A stretch of DNA of 64,000 nt from CAZFER01 sp964517495 (GCA_964517495.1 CAZFER010000008.1:61722-125721), one strand, 5' to 3'. Positions 17,998-27,622 are shown, numbered from the stretch's first letter. Notes: generated by a model from the sequence alone, not told the origin. Translations and numbers: made by a program.

Positions 17998-19413
17998 ATG
18001 CCATCCAATCAGGAAATTATATCAGCAATGAAAAATATCTTTCCGGCGGATCGAGTTTTATCTGATCCGGAAGACCTTGTAACCTATGCATTTGATGGAA
18101 CACCGAATTTAAACGCCCTGCCCGCGGTTATTGTTTATCCTGTTAATACACAAGAAGTCTCCGCCGTGATGAAATGGGCATATCAGAATGATGTTCCCGT
18201 GGTACCCCGTGGTTCTGGCACGGGCCTGTCCGGTGGCAGTGTTCCCTTGGAAGCAGGGATTGTTATTTGCACAGTCCGCATGGATCGTATTTTGGAAATT
18301 GACGAAGAGAATTTGACCGCATTGGCTGAACCGGGTGTCATTACCGCCGAACTGGCTGCCAAGGCTGCGGAACGAGGCCTGTTTTACCCTCCCGATCCCG
18401 GCTCGATGAAAATATCCACCATTGGGGGAAATGTGGTGGAAAATTCAGGCGGGTTACGTTGCTTGAAATATGGGGTTACCGAGGATTATGTATTCGGCTT
18501 GGAAGTGGTTCTTCCTGATGGAGAGATCTTTTGGACGGGAAGCAAATCAAAAAAAGATGTGGCAGGATACAACCTTAAAAAAATGTTTATTAGCTCAGAA
18601 GGAACGTTGGGGATTATAACCAAAGTCCTCCTCCGCCTGGTTCCACCACCTGCCGCTTCTAAAACTTTGTTAGCTTATTTCCCTGATATGGTATCCGCCG
18701 GAAAAGCCGTTGCTGGCATCATCGCCGGTAAAATCATCCCTTGTGCGTTGGAATTCCTGGATAATGTCACCATCAATTGCGTGGAGGACCATTCACACAT
18801 TGGCCTTCCCCGAGACATTGGCGCCCTGCTCCTCATTCAAACCGATGGCCATCCCGTCCAAGTCGAGGAAGAAGCTGAAAAAATCAAACAAATCTGCGAA
18901 GAACATGGCTCCACAGGTGTCAAAGTAGCCCAAAACAAAGAAGAAGCGGAACAATTGGCTCAGGCACGACGCATGGCGTTGGCTTCACTGGCACGCCGTA
19001 AACCGACCACGATTTTAGAGGATGCCACTGTTCCCCGTAGCAAGGTTCCTGACATGCTGGCGTTTATCGATCAAATTCGCGAAAAATATAATCTCGATAT
19101 CGGCACTTTCGGCCATGCTGGCGATGGCAACCTTCATCCCACCTGCTTGACCGATGAACGCAACAAAGAAGAGATGGAACGGGTGGAGCAAGCGTTCGAT
19201 GAAATCTTTAAAAAAGCCATCGAATTTGGCGGCACGGTTACCGGTGAACATGGGGTTGGATGTATCAAAAGCAAATATCTACCCATGATGGTGGGAGACA
19301 CTGGCATAAAAGTCATGCGCCGGGTGAAAGAGATTTTCGATCCCAAAGGTATTCTTAACCCAGGGAAAATATTTGTCGACCAAAAAGACCACAATGAAAA
19401 AACAATGGCATAA
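17998..19413 (+). CDS. FAD-linked oxidase, glycolate/D-lactate dehydrogenase type (GlcD family)
   Basis: A 471-residue cytoplasmic flavoprotein. The FAD-binding PCMH domain has VPRGSGTGLSGGSVPL near 75-90 and DPGSMKISTIGGNVVENSGG near 130-150. The C-terminal substrate domain has GTFGHAGDGNLHP and GTVTGEHGVGCIKSKYL. These are hallmarks of GlcD and bacterial D-lactate dehydrogenases. No GlcE or iron-sulfur GlcF gene lies alongside, so the electron acceptor and exact substrate (glycolate, D-lactate or another 2-hydroxy acid) are open. An AGGA box precedes the ATG and a strong terminator follows. Confidence 0.9.
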   Translation: MPSNQEIISAMKNIFPADRVLSDPEDLVTYAFDGTPNLNALPAVIVYPVNTQEVSAVMKWAYQNDVPVVPRGSGTGLSGGSVPLEAGIVICTVRMDRILEIDEENLTALAEPGVITAELAAKAAERGLFYPPDPGSMKISTIGGNVVENSGGLRCLKYGVTEDYVFGLEVVLPDGEIFWTGSKSKKDVAGYNLKKMFISSEGTLGIITKVLLRLVPPPAASKTLLAYFPDMVSAGKAVAGIIAGKIIPCALEFLDNVTINCVEDHSHIGLPRDIGALLLIQTDGHPVQVEEEAEKIKQICEEHGSTGVKVAQNKEEAEQLAQARRMALASLARRKPTTILEDATVPRSKVPDMLAFIDQIREKYNLDIGTFGHAGDGNLHPTCLTDERNKEEMERVEQAFDEIFKKAIEFGGTVTGEHGVGCIKSKYLPMMVGDTGIKVMRRVKEIFDPKGILNPGKIFVDQKDHNEKTMA

Positions 19414-19447
19414 AACCAAAGTGAATTCCAGATTAATATTTTAAACG

Positions 19448-19475
19448 AAAGGCATCCACTCGGATGCCTTTTTTA
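19448..19475 (+). terminator. Intrinsic terminator after the glcD-like gene
   Basis: A 10-bp stem (AAAGGCATCC / GGATGCCTTT) with an ACTC loop runs directly into TTTTTT. It is a textbook rho-independent terminator. Confidence 0.92.
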
Positions 19476-19601
19476 ACTTTGTTCGACGAATTCTATTCAT
19501 CTTTGAATGAAAACCGTTCATGAGTATCATGAAGTTTGCTTTGCATTCTCGATGGATTTAAGATCACCTTGATTAAACAACATTATAAAGGAGAAAAAAT
19601 C

Positions 19602-20369
19602 CTGAAAGCCATTTGTATTATCCCATCACGCTATGCATCGGTACGTTTACCCGGAAAACCGCTAATCGATATCTGCGGCAAGCCGTTGATCCAACGTGTT
19701 TATGAAAAAGCCTCAGAAGCCCAAAGGATCGAAAAAGTCATCGTTGCCACGGATGATGAACGTATCCGCGAAACAGTAGAAAATTTCAATGGCCAGGCGG
19801 TGATGTCTCCCCCTTCTCTGCCTACTGGTACCGATCGTGTGGCACGGGTGGTTGAGGAATTAAACTTACAGGAAGATATCATCATGAATCTCCAAGGGGA
19901 TGAACCGCTGATTGATCCGGTGGATCTCGATCGTCTTATTGAATGCTTTGAAGAGGCCCCCGGACTTCAAATGACCAGTTTGATGGCTCCCTTGCATGAA
20001 GAAAAGGATGTAAACGATCCCAATCAAGTCAAAGTGGTGGTCAATACTGAAAATTTCGCCCTTTACTTCTCTCGGCACTCCATCCCTTATTGGCGCCGCA
20101 AGCAGGATGTTGAATGGACCCAGCGTCCCGCCCATTATTGGCTGCACTTGGGTGTATATGCTTTCAATCGATTCACTCTTCAACGTTATGCCTGCTGGCC
20201 GCGGAGTATGCTTGAAATCTCGGAAAGTTTGGAACAATTACGGGTGCTTGAACATGGGGTGCGCATAAAAATGGTGAGCACCAGCCATCCCTGGCCAGGG
20301 GTCAACACACCCGAAGATGTGGAACGCGTCAAAAAAATATTTCAGTCCAAAATGAAAAAGAATCCATGA
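19602..20369 (+). CDS. kdsB: 3-deoxy-manno-octulosonate cytidylyltransferase
   Basis: Activates KDO as CMP-KDO for lipid A-core assembly, which is strong evidence for an LPS outer membrane. Motifs are AICIIPSRYASVRLPGKPL at the N-terminus, VIVATDDERI and MNLQGDEPLIDP. The frame is open further upstream, but family alignments start one residue before KAICIIP, exactly at a CTG codon (19602) preceded at 8 nt by a perfect AAAGGAG. I therefore propose a rare CTG start (255 residues, the usual length). A TTG at 19569 is the nearest standard alternative and has no ribosome binding site. Its end overlaps the next gene by 4 bp. Confidence 0.93.
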   Translation: MKAICIIPSRYASVRLPGKPLIDICGKPLIQRVYEKASEAQRIEKVIVATDDERIRETVENFNGQAVMSPPSLPTGTDRVARVVEELNLQEDIIMNLQGDEPLIDPVDLDRLIECFEEAPGLQMTSLMAPLHEEKDVNDPNQVKVVVNTENFALYFSRHSIPYWRRKQDVEWTQRPAHYWLHLGVYAFNRFTLQRYACWPRSMLEISESLEQLRVLEHGVRIKMVSTSHPWPGVNTPEDVERVKKIFQSKMKKNP

Positions 20370-20740
20370 ATCAAGAAACCACTAAACCCAATCGAAGCGA
20401 TGCCATGAAAGCGGCTTTATTATCTGCCGTCATATTACCGGGTGTGGGGCAGCTTTTTAACCGTCAATGGGTAAAGGGAGCAGTGGTGTCGATATTATTT
20501 TTACTCGCATCCCTCTCTGTGCTTATTCCCTTAACCCTTGTGGCGGCGAATTACTTTGTGGCTATTGGCTCCGGTTCGGTTCAGGAAATGCAAGAACCCC
20601 TCGATACGATAAAAAAAATGTGGGGAAGCTTAGTGGTTCTGGTGGTATGCAGCCTGATATTGTATGTTTATTCTATTATAGATGCCTATAAACAGAGAAA
20701 ACAGATGGATAAAAAAGCGTCCTCTATCAATACACAATAA
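20366..20740 (+). CDS. Small membrane protein of the TM2/DUF5683-like type
   Basis: A 124-residue integral membrane protein. The pattern LLSAVILPGVGQLFNRQWVKGAVVSILFLL (about 17-46) is characteristic of small membrane proteins with a P-G-x-G-Q turn. Two further hydrophobic stretches follow (about 48-67 and 88-106), and the tail is basic. The role of such proteins is not known. Its start overlaps the kdsB stop (ATGA), so it is translated with kdsB; a link to the envelope is plausible but inferred. Confidence 0.7.
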   Translation: MNQETTKPNRSDAMKAALLSAVILPGVGQLFNRQWVKGAVVSILFLLASLSVLIPLTLVAANYFVAIGSGSVQEMQEPLDTIKKMWGSLVVLVVCSLILYVYSIIDAYKQRKQMDKKASSINTQ

Positions 20741-20770
20741 AAAAACAATACGTTTTAAGAGGTGATCTAC

Positions 20771-21976
20771 ATGACAAATGTCAAAAAAGTGGTTTTAGCC
20801 TATTCCGGTGGGTTGGATACGTCCATCATTATCCCCTGGTTGATAGAAAATTATGACTGTGAAGTGATTGCCTTTGCCGCTGATATCGGCCAGGGTGAAG
20901 AACTCGATCCCTTGGATAAAAAAGCCAAGGATTCAGGTGCCTCCAAACTCTACATTGAGGATTTGCGTGAGGAATTCGTACGGGATTTTTGCGTTCCCAT
21001 GCTTCAATCTGAAGCGGTATATGAACGCCAATATTTGCTGGGAACCTCTATCGCCCGTCCGTTGATCGCCAAGGCGCAAATTGAAATCGCTCGAAAAGAA
21101 GGCGCAGATGCGGTAGCTCATGGCGCTACCGGCAAAGGGAATGATCAAGTTCGTTTTGAGTTGACCTATCAAGCTCTGGCTCCTGATTTAACCGTCATCG
21201 CCCCCTGGCGGGATTGGGATATCCGCTCGCGAGATGACGCTATTGAATACGCTAAAAAACGCAACATCCCTGTGCCGGTAACGGCTGAGAAACCCTATTC
21301 CATGGACCGTAACCTTTGGCATCTCTCCTTTGAAGGAGGGATACTTGAGGATCCCTGGAATGAACCACCTGATGATATGTTTATCCTAACCACCAATCCG
21401 GAAGCCGCCCCCGATCAGCCTGAGTATGTGGAAATCGATTTTGACAGAGGTGTGCCCGTCGCTGTTAATGGAAAGCAACTTGGTTTGGTTGATTTGTTGA
21501 CTTCCTTAAATTCTCTGGCTGGAAAACATGGCGTGGGACGTGTCGACCTGGTGGAAAACCGCCTGGTGGGCATGAAATCCCGCGGTGTGTATGAAACACC
21601 TGGCGGTACACTGTTATATACCACCCATCGTGCATTGTTGTCCTTAACCTGTGACCGTGAAACATTGCACTATCGCCACCTGGCATCCGACCGCTATTCC
21701 GAATTGGTTTACAATGGCCAGTGGTACTCCCCTTTGCGCCGTTCTTTGGATGCATTTTTTGCCGAAACAGAAAAATATGTTACCGGCTCTGTACGCATGA
21801 AGCTATATAAAGGAAATTGCACCGTTGTTGGCCGAAAATCACCCCATACCCTTTACCGTGAAGACTACGCCACCTTTGGCGAGGATGAGGTCTACAATCA
21901 AAAAGATGCTGAAGGTTTTATTCGCTTGTTTGGATTGCCAACCAAAATCGTAAGCATGATCCGAAAAGAGGATTAA
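20771..21976 (+). CDS. argG: Argininosuccinate synthase
   Basis: Joins citrulline and aspartate using ATP in the penultimate step of arginine synthesis. The ATP-pyrophosphatase motif AYSGGLDTSI is at the N-terminus, HGATGKGNDQVRFEL lies near residue 115, and the C-terminal tetramerisation arm is complete. I chose the ATG at 20771 (401 residues), with AGAGGTG 6 nt upstream; a GTG at 20762 lies inside that box. No argH or other arginine gene is nearby. A dioxygenase-like gene starts 6 bp after its stop. Confidence 0.96.
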   Translation: MTNVKKVVLAYSGGLDTSIIIPWLIENYDCEVIAFAADIGQGEELDPLDKKAKDSGASKLYIEDLREEFVRDFCVPMLQSEAVYERQYLLGTSIARPLIAKAQIEIARKEGADAVAHGATGKGNDQVRFELTYQALAPDLTVIAPWRDWDIRSRDDAIEYAKKRNIPVPVTAEKPYSMDRNLWHLSFEGGILEDPWNEPPDDMFILTTNPEAAPDQPEYVEIDFDRGVPVAVNGKQLGLVDLLTSLNSLAGKHGVGRVDLVENRLVGMKSRGVYETPGGTLLYTTHRALLSLTCDRETLHYRHLASDRYSELVYNGQWYSPLRRSLDAFFAETEKYVTGSVRMKLYKGNCTVVGRKSPHTLYREDYATFGEDEVYNQKDAEGFIRLFGLPTKIVSMIRKED

Positions 21977-21982
21977 CCGTTA

Positions 21983-22705
21983 ATGGATACACTTAAGCTG
22001 CCTTTTCAGTTTGATGTGGCCTTACTCAGGAAGGATTTAGACCAAATTAGCCAGGATTTATGGCTCGATCATTTCAACAAGCAGGATTACCAGGGCGCTT
22101 GGAGCGTTGTCGCCCTGCGTTCTGTTGGAGGACATGAAAAAATTATTTACTCGGTTCCTGCTTCGCCTGATCATTACAAAGATACCCCGATTTTGTCCGG
22201 ATGCTCCTATTTTCAATATGTCATGCAAACCATTGCATGTGGAAAACAGGCTGTACGATTAATGAACTTGTTTGCGGGAAGCCAAATAAAAAATCATACG
22301 GATGAAGGGCTAAGTTTCGAAGAAGGCACTGTACGTATTCATATCCCCATCACCACCAATCCTGACGTGGAATTTTATTTAAACAATAATCGAATCATCA
22401 TGAATCCCGGAGAGTGTTGGTACCTGGATTTCACCAAACCTCACCGTATCGACAATAAAGGAACTTGCGATCGTACTCATCTCGTCCTGGATTGCCCCGT
22501 CGATAATTGGCTTAAAAACCTTTTTGATGAACTCGGTTATCAACCATCGGAAGAAAATCACCCCGATTATTCAGAAGTAAAGGAAGAGGATATCGATCAG
22601 ATTGTCGAACAACTTCGGTTTATGAATACCGAAACCTCAAATAAAATGGCAGATGAGCTGGAAATGCGAAAAGCTGCCTCAGCTGAAGGATTAAGAATTG
22701 AATAA
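21983..22705 (+). CDS. Aspartyl/asparaginyl beta-hydroxylase-like Fe(II)/2-oxoglutarate dioxygenase
   Basis: A 240-residue cupin-fold protein. The iron ligands form the HxD...H triad: His105 and Asp107 in KNHTDEG and His154 in FTKPHRIDN. RIHIPITTN (118-126) and an Arg near 167 probably bind 2-oxoglutarate. These match the Asp/Asn beta-hydroxylase family, which hydroxylates peptides, and in some bacteria free amino acids or lipids. Tight linkage to argG (6 bp) could mean a small amino-acid-related substrate, but that is only inference. The last 40 residues are acidic and helical. Confidence 0.8.
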   Translation: MDTLKLPFQFDVALLRKDLDQISQDLWLDHFNKQDYQGAWSVVALRSVGGHEKIIYSVPASPDHYKDTPILSGCSYFQYVMQTIACGKQAVRLMNLFAGSQIKNHTDEGLSFEEGTVRIHIPITTNPDVEFYLNNNRIIMNPGECWYLDFTKPHRIDNKGTCDRTHLVLDCPVDNWLKNLFDELGYQPSEENHPDYSEVKEEDIDQIVEQLRFMNTETSNKMADELEMRKAASAEGLRIE

Positions 22706-22741
22706 AAGTTGTATTAGGAAAGAACAACCAATTCAATCCCC

Positions 22742-24541
22742 TCACTTCGGCACATAAACGGTCAACCGTTCTTCCCGGGGGACCAGGATGGGTTGGACTT
22801 CTGCTTCTTTACAGTAATCCTGGATGGCTTGATGCAGGGGCGGGACTTTAAAGAACAAATGGTTGTTATTTTGTATAATTAACGCCACTTCTTTATTGAA
22901 TATCTGCCGTCTGATTCTGAGAAACAGGTGTATGACCGGGTAATCTTGAGCCAGGTTAGGATTCTCATCGAAGAGATTCGCCAGTTTGGCAATAGCGACT
23001 GGACTGTATGGAAGCTTGGATGAATCCTCAAAATTCACATTTTCCAGGTCGGACATCGAGGGAATATCCAATGTGATATTGTGAGTTTTCTTGAATTGCT
23101 CCCATTCGTTGAAATAAGCGAGATAGAGAATAAATAAAGAAGAAGCGTTTTCAGCCAGCTCCCGTTTGGCGATGAAGGCGTAGTAGGGTGGAGCGAGCAT
23201 CAATTTGTCTTCTGGACACATTTTTTTGATATAGTTGGCAAAGGTTTCCATCTCTTTGCCTGGTATTTCAAATACGTATGATCGATTGGTTGTAACTTTC
23301 CCCTGTGAGGTGGTCACTACCACTTCACGGGTGGCATTTGTCAATGTCCAATAGAGGAGATTAATCGGTTTCATCAGCAAAACGGGCAGGAAAAGACATA
23401 TAAAAAGGGTAAATTTCCCAAATTGAATCGGGCCTTTGAAAATTTCGCTTAGCCGGGTGGGAACTTCAGCAGCCAATAGCAGATTGGTTAAAAAATAGGC
23501 TGAAAAGATCGCCACCGCAGGTTCACCGATGGTAAATATATATTCAACAGTTCCCCCTTTGGTGACAAAAATAATGGATCCGAGTGAAAATATCGCCCAC
23601 CACACCAGATACGCTTTGCGTTTGGGGTCATCTTGTTCATTCCCGGCATATAAGAATATCCCCGCTATGGCCGCAAAAACAAATCCACCCTCATAAAACA
23701 GAATATCGCCCCCCTCTTGATTCAATTTGCCAATGAAATAGCTAAAAGCTTGCTGGAAAGAATCGCTGGGGTAAGTGCCCACTTGCCGGAAAAAGACATG
23801 ATCTATGTACTCACCATGGCTATAAATATACATAAATCCCAAAAAGAGCAGGCCTGGAAAAACAAGTGCCGATGAATAATGCCAAAAAAGCCTGCGATTT
23901 AAATAAGCTAGAAATCCCCATTGCAACAATATGTAGGGAAGCGCGGTCATGTTGGTGAAACCGCATAGCACAGAAAGCAGTGCCGAGCCATAGAGGGAAA
24001 TGGTTGGCCGGTCCTTTCGCAGGGCGGTCAAAAGCAGAAATAGATTAAAACTTTGCAATAAAACCAAAAGCGGTTCAGATTGATACCCGGCAGCCCACCA
24101 TACACCTTCAGGAAGGAATAGATAAATAATGCCCGCTAACGCCGCGATAGCGGTTTTTTGATAAATACGAAACGCGATTCCCAAAACACACAAGGAGGTA
24201 AGCATATGTTGGATGACTTGCCAAATTCGGACCAGCAATGGATCACCATCACTCAAACTCAGCAAAAATGAGCCTAGGAATAATAATAGAGGGGGTTGGG
24301 GGCTGGGTAAATCACGGTATAAAACATCCCCTTCTGATAAACGCCATGATAAATAGAGATAATTTCCATCGCCAAAATCGACATATTTGGCATTAATGGT
24401 TATGGTGGCAAAGATGAAATAAATGCCCAAGGCGTAAACATAATAAAAAAACCACCGTTGAAAAGAGGTGCGAGTGGTTGATTTTTGGTGGTTTGCGGTG
24501 TTTGATGATGCATCGCGGTCATTTTGGGAATGTTGTGTCAT
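22742..24541 (-). CDS. GT-C fold membrane glycosyltransferase-like protein
   Basis: A 599-residue protein with about ten membrane segments. The first periplasmic loop carries FGDGNYLYLSWRLSEGDVLYRDLPSPQPPLL, with the acidic residues expected for GT39/GT83-type enzymes that transfer sugars from polyprenyl-phosphate donors. The C-terminal 170 residues are soluble. Donor and acceptor are unknown. It stands alone on the minus strand. Two other GT-C-like proteins lie at 36.3 and 49.9 kb; all share the multi-span plan but differ in sequence. Confidence 0.75.
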   Translation of the reverse strand: MTQHSQNDRDASSNTANHQKSTTRTSFQRWFFYYVYALGIYFIFATITINAKYVDFGDGNYLYLSWRLSEGDVLYRDLPSPQPPLLLFLGSFLLSLSDGDPLLVRIWQVIQHMLTSLCVLGIAFRIYQKTAIAALAGIIYLFLPEGVWWAAGYQSEPLLVLLQSFNLFLLLTALRKDRPTISLYGSALLSVLCGFTNMTALPYILLQWGFLAYLNRRLFWHYSSALVFPGLLFLGFMYIYSHGEYIDHVFFRQVGTYPSDSFQQAFSYFIGKLNQEGGDILFYEGGFVFAAIAGIFLYAGNEQDDPKRKAYLVWWAIFSLGSIIFVTKGGTVEYIFTIGEPAVAIFSAYFLTNLLLAAEVPTRLSEIFKGPIQFGKFTLFICLFLPVLLMKPINLLYWTLTNATREVVVTTSQGKVTTNRSYVFEIPGKEMETFANYIKKMCPEDKLMLAPPYYAFIAKRELAENASSLFILYLAYFNEWEQFKKTHNITLDIPSMSDLENVNFEDSSKLPYSPVAIAKLANLFDENPNLAQDYPVIHLFLRIRRQIFNKEVALIIQNNNHLFFKVPPLHQAIQDYCKEAEVQPILVPREERLTVYVPK

Positions 24542-25214
24542 AAGATTTCCATATCGTCTGGCACTATGTGTCTTTTTCAGAAACAGTCATGCTGAGTATT
24601 TTATCGTTAAGTAATTGATTTATCGATGTTCTCGAAAATTATTTGAAAAAATTTACTGAAAAAACAGAGTTAAACTCACTTTTTATATAAATGGATGGTC
24701 TCGAGTATTAATCAATTCAAAAATATCGATAGAAAAAGGGCTAAATCGTTTAAATGGTTATTTTTTTCTGGTATTCAGCATATTATACCGTATGATTCAA
24801 CATGAAGGTGAAGTATAATTATCAAAATATTGAGCAGAAGGGAGTTGTGGTCATTTTTTATTGATTTAATCTGAAACCTTAGAAATAACTCAATAAGCGT
24901 CTTTTTTTTAATGGTTTAGGGGTTTAGACTTAAACTTTTTCAAAAAGAAATGCTCCAGACATTTCTTAAAATAAAAAATTGTGATATTGTAGACTTGAAA
25001 AATAGCTGTTGTCGTGTCAATGGGATACGTGAACAGCCAGTTTAAGAGAGTTACTTATTTGGCGAAAATTGACCTAAGGCCTTTTTTTTTCTTGACATTG
25101 ACACGATTTTCTTCTATTAATTAGGTATTTAATTTTATGTGGGCGCTGTAGCGCTTTGCTGAACCCGTATGCAAGAACAATTTATATTTTTGACCCAAAA
25201 CGAAGGGGGTTCAA
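24542..25214. other. 673-bp AT-rich intergenic region
   Basis: A divergent spacer, clearly more AT-rich than its flanks. Apart from a strong promoter at 25092-25120 I find no coding frame, no repeat shared with the rest of the window and no recognisable RNA. A short GCGCTgtAGCGC palindrome lies at 25143-25154, about 60 bp before the following gene. Confidence 0.6.
25092..25120 (+). promoter_or_regulatory. Strong sigma-70-like promoter
   Basis: TTGACA (25092-25097), a 17-bp spacer and TATTAA (25115-25120), preceded by a run of ten T. It lies 95 bp before the start of the secreted repeat protein and gives it a 5' leader of roughly 90 nt. Confidence 0.75.
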
Positions 25215-27548
25215 ATGGCCAGTTATTTTTCGAGTATTCGAACCCGGGACGATAGTGTGATCACGAAAAGAAATGAGAGGGAAAAAACTGTGCTTGGTCA
25301 TAAAGGAAAAATTACTCATTATCGCTTTGCAGGTTGGGGAATGGTTATGTGTCTAGCGTTTACGCTGATGGTTTCAGTCTCAGCCGTAGATGCACAAGAC
25401 GATTGGGATTTCAAATATGACGGTAGGAAACTCCCACAAACCATTATCGATTCGGGTGGAACGGACTGGCAACCCAGGCCGGATGAAACCAATGGTCGTC
25501 CCAAATATGAGACAATCAAATTTCACGATGCCCAGGTAGGCGGAGTTTGGTCAAGGATTGATGATAACTCACCTGATCCTGATGCTCCAGGCGCGAGTTC
25601 ATGGGCTCGCGGTTATTTATTTGGAACTGATGTTTATAACCAATGGACCGGCAGGATGACGTTGGTGGTGAGGATAAAAGATTTGGGAACTGATTCCCAA
25701 AAATCGGTTATCGATATCACCAATTCAGCCGGTAATTATTGGACATTGGGTCATGTGGCCGAAAGCGATGAAGGTCCGGCAGGCTGGGAATTCGGTCAAA
25801 CGCATGATGGACGAAATGGAAATGGCAAAAGCGATGTACGAACCGGTGGATTTAACCAGTTTAGCGTGATTCGCATTGTCGTTATCGATGACACGCCTGG
25901 AGATGGTTCATCCATGATAAGAGCCTGGCAAAACGGGGCTTTGGTTTATGAAAGCGAACGCACCGATGATATTTCCATGGGTGAGTTTGGTGAAATCGCT
26001 TTTCGCCGTACATCCGGCGGCAGTGAACAGAAAATGGAAATTGACTGGATTCGAATGGAATTTGGCGAAGCGTGGACACCGAGTCAAGGATTGAACACCC
26101 CGGCAGGTCAATTCGATGGTGCCACAAACATTGCTGAGCTAGGGGATGCACAATATGTTGATGGTGCATTTAGTATGGATACACAAGGTGTTGTGAGGTC
26201 CGTTCATGATGAATCGATTAATGTCGCTGATCAGCCTATTTTTGAAGTGGATGCCAATGGTGTTCCTTCCCAATTTAACATGTTCTTCCTAGGATTCGAT
26301 GTATTTCGCGATATGGAAGCAGTCGGGAATTCAAATGATGAAATAACTGGTTTAATGTTACTCGATAAATTCTCCATTGTGCATACCGTCACCATAACCG
26401 GGCCAGGTACGCCAATCACAGGGCCAGGAAGCGCTCCACAGATGGATTATTTGGCTGCAGTGAAAGAATATAATAGAGATCATATGGATGTGGATGGCAA
26501 CCCGGATGAGGATTTTGTGGTATGGCCTTACTTTGGATTTAATCTTAACATTCCGGGCGCCGCAGATGGCGTGGCCCGCGACATCGAGGTTGCCGTGGAT
26601 TGGCGCTCCATGACCAACGCCTTCCAGGGTATGTATATCATGGATGCCTTTGCTGGTATTCACTATGTTAACAATCCTGAAGTAATGAATTTGATCAATA
26701 AAGATGATGGTCTTAATAAGTTCTATGATATTTTTAAATTCAAACCTGCTTATCGAGAAGATTATGCGGGGGTTGATGATCAGGGTGCAACTCAATTAAA
26801 ACCAGCACCTTACTTCTTATTCACAGGTGGGCAAGGTTTTCCCATCGCTCGGGATTTGGAAGTCATGGTTCGTTTTGAAGAATTGACCGGCGCGGTTATT
26901 CCTGATTCACAGGCACGAAGTCAAATGGCCATCAATGAAGGTATCGATGTGGATAATCTCTTCCAACCCATTGAAATTGACGAAGAACGAAATGATGTTT
27001 CAAAACCGGTTTATGCACCATCTGCTGCGGTAACCAATGGATATGCTGTCCTGGATGGTTTTGGTGCCGTACATACTATGCTGGAAGACACTGATGGAAA
27101 TGCCATTCCAGCCCCATGGGAAGATCCGGATACAGGTAATATGGATCCCTCGGTGAATGCACCTTATTTTGCCAATCCACCCTCATATGCCTTTGATATT
27201 GCGGTGGACATCGAAGTAATGCCAAATCTTGGCGGGTATTGTTTGTTGACCCGATTAGGTGAAGTGTTTGTTGTCAATGCACGTGGAAAAACATCAACAG
27301 ATAATTTTGTCAAGCCGGGTATTGAACGGCAATTTGCCAATCTTGGTTTTGATGCGGCACGCGATTTGACTCTCGTCCCGAATGAAGAAGGAAAGATTGT
27401 GGGAATGTATATGGTCGACCGTTTTGGCACGGTTCATAAAGCAGGGAATGTACCTTCGCTTCCAAGCCGCACTTTGTATTTCCCCCACGGGAATGCGCGT
27501 GAGTTGGAAGTATCTCCGCTTTCCCGCCCCATTACCGATGCCAATTGA
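25215..27548 (+). CDS. Secreted lectin-like protein with six C-terminal repeats (probable beta-propeller)
   Basis: A 777-residue protein. AGGGGG precedes the ATG at 9 nt, so the long n-region (about 45 residues) before the signal hydrophobic core (VMCLAFTLMVSVSAVDA) is real. Residues 62-275 look like a concanavalin-like jelly roll (GRMTLVVRI, MIRAWQNGALVYES, MEIDWIRMEF). From about 310 to the end I count six divergent repeats, each with a core like GxxxxDxFGxVHT followed, after a loop of variable length, by ARDIEV. Examples are GYAVLDGFGAVHT, GMYIMDAFAGIHY and GMYMVDRFGTVHK with VARDIEV, IARDLEV and NARELEV. Six such units suggest a six-bladed propeller. I do not know a named family. It is monocistronic with a promoter and terminator of its own. 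Confidence 0.7.
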   Translation: MASYFSSIRTRDDSVITKRNEREKTVLGHKGKITHYRFAGWGMVMCLAFTLMVSVSAVDAQDDWDFKYDGRKLPQTIIDSGGTDWQPRPDETNGRPKYETIKFHDAQVGGVWSRIDDNSPDPDAPGASSWARGYLFGTDVYNQWTGRMTLVVRIKDLGTDSQKSVIDITNSAGNYWTLGHVAESDEGPAGWEFGQTHDGRNGNGKSDVRTGGFNQFSVIRIVVIDDTPGDGSSMIRAWQNGALVYESERTDDISMGEFGEIAFRRTSGGSEQKMEIDWIRMEFGEAWTPSQGLNTPAGQFDGATNIAELGDAQYVDGAFSMDTQGVVRSVHDESINVADQPIFEVDANGVPSQFNMFFLGFDVFRDMEAVGNSNDEITGLMLLDKFSIVHTVTITGPGTPITGPGSAPQMDYLAAVKEYNRDHMDVDGNPDEDFVVWPYFGFNLNIPGAADGVARDIEVAVDWRSMTNAFQGMYIMDAFAGIHYVNNPEVMNLINKDDGLNKFYDIFKFKPAYREDYAGVDDQGATQLKPAPYFLFTGGQGFPIARDLEVMVRFEELTGAVIPDSQARSQMAINEGIDVDNLFQPIEIDEERNDVSKPVYAPSAAVTNGYAVLDGFGAVHTMLEDTDGNAIPAPWEDPDTGNMDPSVNAPYFANPPSYAFDIAVDIEVMPNLGGYCLLTRLGEVFVVNARGKTSTDNFVKPGIERQFANLGFDAARDLTLVPNEEGKIVGMYMVDRFGTVHKAGNVPSLPSRTLYFPHGNARELEVSPLSRPITDAN

Positions 27549-27582
27549 GTGCATAGCAACTATAATCAATAGTAAATTAATC

Positions 27583-27622
27583 AATCAGGCCGACTGTTTT
27601 TTGTCGGCCTGATTTCGTTTGA
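27583..27622 (+). terminator. Hairpin terminator
   Basis: A perfect 12-bp stem (AATCAGGCCGAC / GTCGGCCTGATT) closes a TGTTTTTT loop and is followed by TCGTTTGATTGTTT. It ends the repeat-protein transcript before guaB. Confidence 0.85.

Noticed and set aside
25071..25091. AAGGCCTT followed by ten T as a terminator
   Set aside because: The palindrome is only 8 bp with no loop, so it cannot form a stable hairpin, and no transcript is expected to end there.
24542..25214. Replication origin in the AT-rich intergenic region
   Set aside because: No DnaA-box clusters and no dnaA, dnaN or parAB genes are near.
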